A stretch of DNA of 64,000 nt from CBDATB01 sp965199745 (GTDB taxonomy: Bacteria > Bacteroidota > Bacteroidia > Cytophagales > Flammeovirgaceae), in NCBI GenBank assembly GCA_965199745.1, contig CBDATB010000013.1, positions 558,001 through 622,000 of the forward strand, in the 5' to 3' direction. The notes beneath the pieces were generated by a model. It saw nothing but the letters and a program-made list of their open reading frames with translations. It ran no database searches and had not been told where the DNA came from. Of the stretch, positions 61,273 to 64,000 are shown in pieces. Both the position numbers and the translations under genes were made by a program. Every line of letters starts with the position of its first letter. Positions within the stretch are counted from its first letter, which is position 1.

Positions 61273-62961
61273 TCAATCGCTTAGACGGAATTGTGATTGA
61301 TTAACTGTTTTTAGATCTCCGTTAATAAACTTCACGATAGGCACTACTTGATTGTCGCGGCTATTTTGGTAGTTAAATCCTGAGAATAGCAAGCCTCTGT
61401 GGTAATTTTCATTTTTGATTAATTTTTGAAAACCTATTCCGTATTTTGCCAGCATTTTCCCAAAATAGTACATAGTCTCATAACCAGACATTGAATAAAT
61501 GGAAGGTATGGTCTTTTGCCTGCGGATGTAAGCCTTAGTAAAGGTTTTGAAAGCCTCGCTATTTCTGTTTACATAATCGGGATAAATAAGGTAGATGCTT
61601 TCCTCTTCGAGTTGCTCATAAGTAATTTGTCGAAAATTGAGCCATTCACCCATAGCTATCACAGGAGAAGGATTTTGAAGGTTTTTCAGTATACTGAACG
61701 CATTAGAGGCTGTCACAGCGTTGCTAGTGCTAATAAACACGCTGGTGAGCGTGTCTTTTTGAGGTGAACCTAAGTTTGTTAAAAGCTCATTGAAAGCTGT
61801 TTTTCCGTTATCAAACTCATGAAATAATGCTACATGTTTTCCTCTTTGCTCAAATCGTTCTTTGAAACTCAAGGCGGTAATTTTATCTGTGGCTGCGAGT
61901 CCGTAAATAATTTTTGCTGTATTGCTTTGCAAAGAATCGATAGCAAAATCGGCTGCTACTTTACCCTGTGTGCGGTAGCTCGGAAACAACAGGTAGGTGT
62001 TTTTATTGCTCGCCAGTATTTTTACATTTCTCGAAAGTGGATTGATAATAGGTTTTTGGTAGTTTGCTGCAAACGCATTTGTTTCAGAGATAGTATTCAT
62101 ATAAAGCGGACCGATGATCATATCCATTTTTGTCATTGCTGGATCTGAAAGAATAATTTTAGTTTTTTCAGGAGTCTTCTCGGTGTCGAAAGCAAAAATT
62201 TGTAATGCTATTCCTTGCTTAACTAAAGTGTCTCTTGCCATTTTTATACCCTGATACAAATCTAAAACTACCTGATAACTAGCGGGCTTACTCGGATCAA
62301 TTTCATCGGTAAAGAAAGGCAGCAAAACCGCTATATTATACTTTTTCTTATAAATATCTTTAAATTCGGCTTCGGGAGCATACTGCTTCTTGAGCCTCAT
62401 GTATAAATTAGGATTACTGTTGCGCGCGTTCTGATCGGATTCTAATATGCCAAATAATGTTCGTGATACAATAGGGTCTGTTTGGTCTGTACTGTATAGA
62501 TTTTTCAATTGCCGCAGGTTAAGATACTTAACGAGTACTTGCTTTAAGGTATTTTTTTCTTTTAATAAATCTTTATTTAGCTCTTCCATATATCCATAAC
62601 TATCTGCAAACTCTTTGTTCTGATAAGCTGCCAGTGCAAGCGTATAAAAAGCTTCATTCCTTTGGTCCCAGTCGGCATAATTAGCTATTAGATGGTATAG
62701 CAACTGCATAGCACTGTGTATGTTGCCATTGTGATAAGAAGATAACGCACTCAAGTATAGGGCATAGGGTGTCATGCTGTTAGCTGGCTGTGTGTCTGCA
62801 AGCTTTTTGAAAATAACGTACGACTGTGCATAATATTTTTTTTTGAACAATTCTTTTCCGTAGTTGTATTGCCTAATATCTTTTTTCGATTGAGCATAGA
62901 CCAATATGAGCGTGCTGGTGAGTAGAAAAGACAACACTAGTTTTTTGGAGATAGCGTACAT
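61273..62961 (-). CDS. TPR plus type 1 periplasmic-binding-fold protein (LpoA/PBP-activator-like)
   Basis: A 562-residue exported protein: signal peptide to V-Y-A-Q, then helical repeats (residues 28-200) with TPR-like spacing (Y-N-Y-G-K-E-L-F-K-K-K-Y-Y-A-Q-S-Y), then a Peripla_BP_6-type domain (Y-N-I-A-V-L-L-P-F-F from about residue 207) to the end. The combination resembles LpoA-type activators of penicillin-binding proteins, although a solute-binding role is possible. In Bacteroidota it is often next to guaA, as here. Confidence 0.75.
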   Translation of the reverse strand: MYAISKKLVLSFLLTSTLILVYAQSKKDIRQYNYGKELFKKKYYAQSYVIFKKLADTQPANSMTPYALYLSALSSYHNGNIHSAMQLLYHLIANYADWDQRNEAFYTLALAAYQNKEFADSYGYMEELNKDLLKEKNTLKQVLVKYLNLRQLKNLYSTDQTDPIVSRTLFGILESDQNARNSNPNLYMRLKKQYAPEAEFKDIYKKKYNIAVLLPFFTDEIDPSKPASYQVVLDLYQGIKMARDTLVKQGIALQIFAFDTEKTPEKTKIILSDPAMTKMDMIIGPLYMNTISETNAFAANYQKPIINPLSRNVKILASNKNTYLLFPSYRTQGKVAADFAIDSLQSNTAKIIYGLAATDKITALSFKERFEQRGKHVALFHEFDNGKTAFNELLTNLGSPQKDTLTSVFISTSNAVTASNAFSILKNLQNPSPVIAMGEWLNFRQITYEQLEEESIYLIYPDYVNRNSEAFKTFTKAYIRRQKTIPSIYSMSGYETMYYFGKMLAKYGIGFQKLIKNENYHRGLLFSGFNYQNSRDNQVVPIVKFINGDLKTVNQSQFRLSD

Positions 62962-63027
62962 AGCAAGTTATTGTTTTTAATGTGCTGCGTCTTAGTGCAT
63001 TTAATCGAAAACATAGTCAATACCTTA

Positions 63028-64000
63028 TTACTCCCACTCAATAGTAGCTGGTGGTTTTGAACTAATATCATAAACTACTCGGTTGACGCCCTTTACCTGG
63101 TTAATAATTTTATTGCTTACTGTTTTTAAGAAATTGTAGGGAAGGCGGCACCAGTCTGCTGTCATACCGTCTGCACTCATTACAGCGCGTAAGCTCACCA
63201 CGTTTTCGTAAGTTCTCTCATCGCCCATCACCCCAACCGAGTGTACGGGCAATAAAATAGCACCTGCTTGCCACGCTTGGTCGTAGAGTTTAGCTTCCTT
63301 CATAGCATCGATAAAAATGGCATCTACTTCTTGTAATATGCGAACTTTTGTCGCGTCGACAGTACCTAATATCCTAATACCTAAGCCCGGACCAGGAAAA
63401 GGATGTCTACCCAGAATTTTTGTGTCAACACCCAATTTTTTCCCTATACACCTCACCTCGTCTTTAAATAAATTATTGAGTGGCTCCACTACTTTTAACT
63501 GCATAACATGTGGCAAACCCCCAACGTTGTGATGTGATTTAATGGTTGCCGAGGGTCCTTTCACCGATAGCGACTCAATAATATCGGGATATATGGTTCC
63601 CTGCCCTAGCCATCGAATTGTTTTAATTTTTTTGGCCTCTTCTTCAAAAATCTCAATAAATGCCTTGCCAATGGCTTTCCTTTTTTCTTCGGGACTGCTA
63701 ATATTTTTTAGTGCTTGATAAAAATATTGTTTTCTATCTACGCCTTTAATGTTAAGCCCCATACCCTCGTATGAGGAAAGTACCTGATGAAACTCATTTT
63801 TTCTTAACAAACCGTTATCAATAAAGATACAATAGAGGTTTTTACCAATCACTCGATGTAATAACAACGCTGCTACTGAAGAGTCTACACCACCCGATAG
63901 TGCCATTATCACTTTGTCATCACCTAATTTTTTTTGCAGGTACTCAACCGTATCTTGTACAAAAGCATCGGGAGTCCAGTTTTGCTTGCACTGGCAGATA
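63028..64000 (-). CDS. guaA: GMP synthase (glutamine-hydrolysing), C-terminal part
   Basis: The frame runs off the right edge, so the N-terminal glutaminase domain and start are missing. Visible are the P-loop-like S-G-G-V-D-S-S of the ATP pyrophosphatase domain, K-S-H-H-N-V-G-G-L-P, H-P-F-P-G-P-G-L-G-I-R and the family end K-P-P-A-T-I-E-W-E, all intact. It amidates XMP to GMP. Its stop is 66 bases upstream of the start of the periplasmic-binding/TPR gene in the same direction. Confidence 0.96.
   Translation of the reverse strand, partial: ICQCKQNWTPDAFVQDTVEYLQKKLGDDKVIMALSGGVDSSVAALLLHRVIGKNLYCIFIDNGLLRKNEFHQVLSSYEGMGLNIKGVDRKQYFYQALKNISSPEEKRKAIGKAFIEIFEEEAKKIKTIRWLGQGTIYPDIIESLSVKGPSATIKSHHNVGGLPHVMQLKVVEPLNNLFKDEVRCIGKKLGVDTKILGRHPFPGPGLGIRILGTVDATKVRILQEVDAIFIDAMKEAKLYDQAWQAGAILLPVHSVGVMGDERTYENVVSLRAVMSADGMTADWCRLPYNFLKTVSNKIINQVKGVNRVVYDISSKPPATIEWE

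Noticed and set aside
1..64000. CRISPR array
   Set aside because: No short direct repeats with regular unique spacers were seen; the only tandem repetition is the methyltransferase array and protein-internal repeats.

Overview
The window is AT-rich chromosomal DNA from a member of the Bacteroidota. It carries sprA, gldB and two PorG/DUF6089-type barrels (type IX secretion and gliding), a split ATP synthase operon (atpBEFHAG with no atpDC), WG-repeat and SusC-like outer-membrane proteins, and several promoters of the Bacteroidota form (TTG, about 21-23 bp, TAnnTTTG). The lineage looks closer to the Cytophagales/sphingobacterial side than to Bacteroides, but the species cannot be named from sequence alone.

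Left end (1-7.8 kb): a decaying mobile island. It holds the end of a filamentous-phage-type replication initiator, a small and large terminase pair with no other phage genes, a toxin-antitoxin-XRE cassette whose RelE toxin is frameshifted, a PD-(D/E)XK nuclease, and at least three further broken genes. Several breaks lie in homopolymer runs. From 7.96 kb onward the DNA is mostly housekeeping and intact: the ATP synthase operon, a cell-envelope block (13.1-17.0 kb: lipoprotein, two PorG-like barrels, a basic repeat protein), a vestige-filled gap (17.05-17.9 kb), then VanZ, an EEP-family hydrolase, a metalloprotease-like lipoprotein, EVE, YifB/ComM, murA with Asp in place of the fosfomycin-target Cys, a 1095-residue WG-repeat protein, a TolC/adaptor pair without its pump, the giant sprA, ruvA, tRNA-Arg and thrB.

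From 40.6 to 50.1 kb are the ebo genes (eboF alone on the minus strand; eboD-eboE-eboC on the plus strand behind accA and gldB), dapA, and an inserted type II restriction-modification pair (methyltransferase plus HNH nuclease) between dapA and accA.

The most unusual part is 50.2-56.0 kb: four tandem, same-strand genes, each a class-beta DNA methyltransferase fused to a C-terminal HNH nuclease domain. Their N-terminal and C-terminal thirds, and the 126-128 bp spacers between them, are almost identical at DNA level, while the central target-recognition segment is swapped: one type in copies 1 and 2, a short unrelated type in copy 3, another in copy 4. Single-site differences in the flanks are distributed as a mosaic, so the array looks like a recombining specificity cassette. 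The window ends with a TonB-dependent receptor, a YheT-type hydrolase, purB, a periplasmic-binding/TPR protein and the C-terminal part of guaA.
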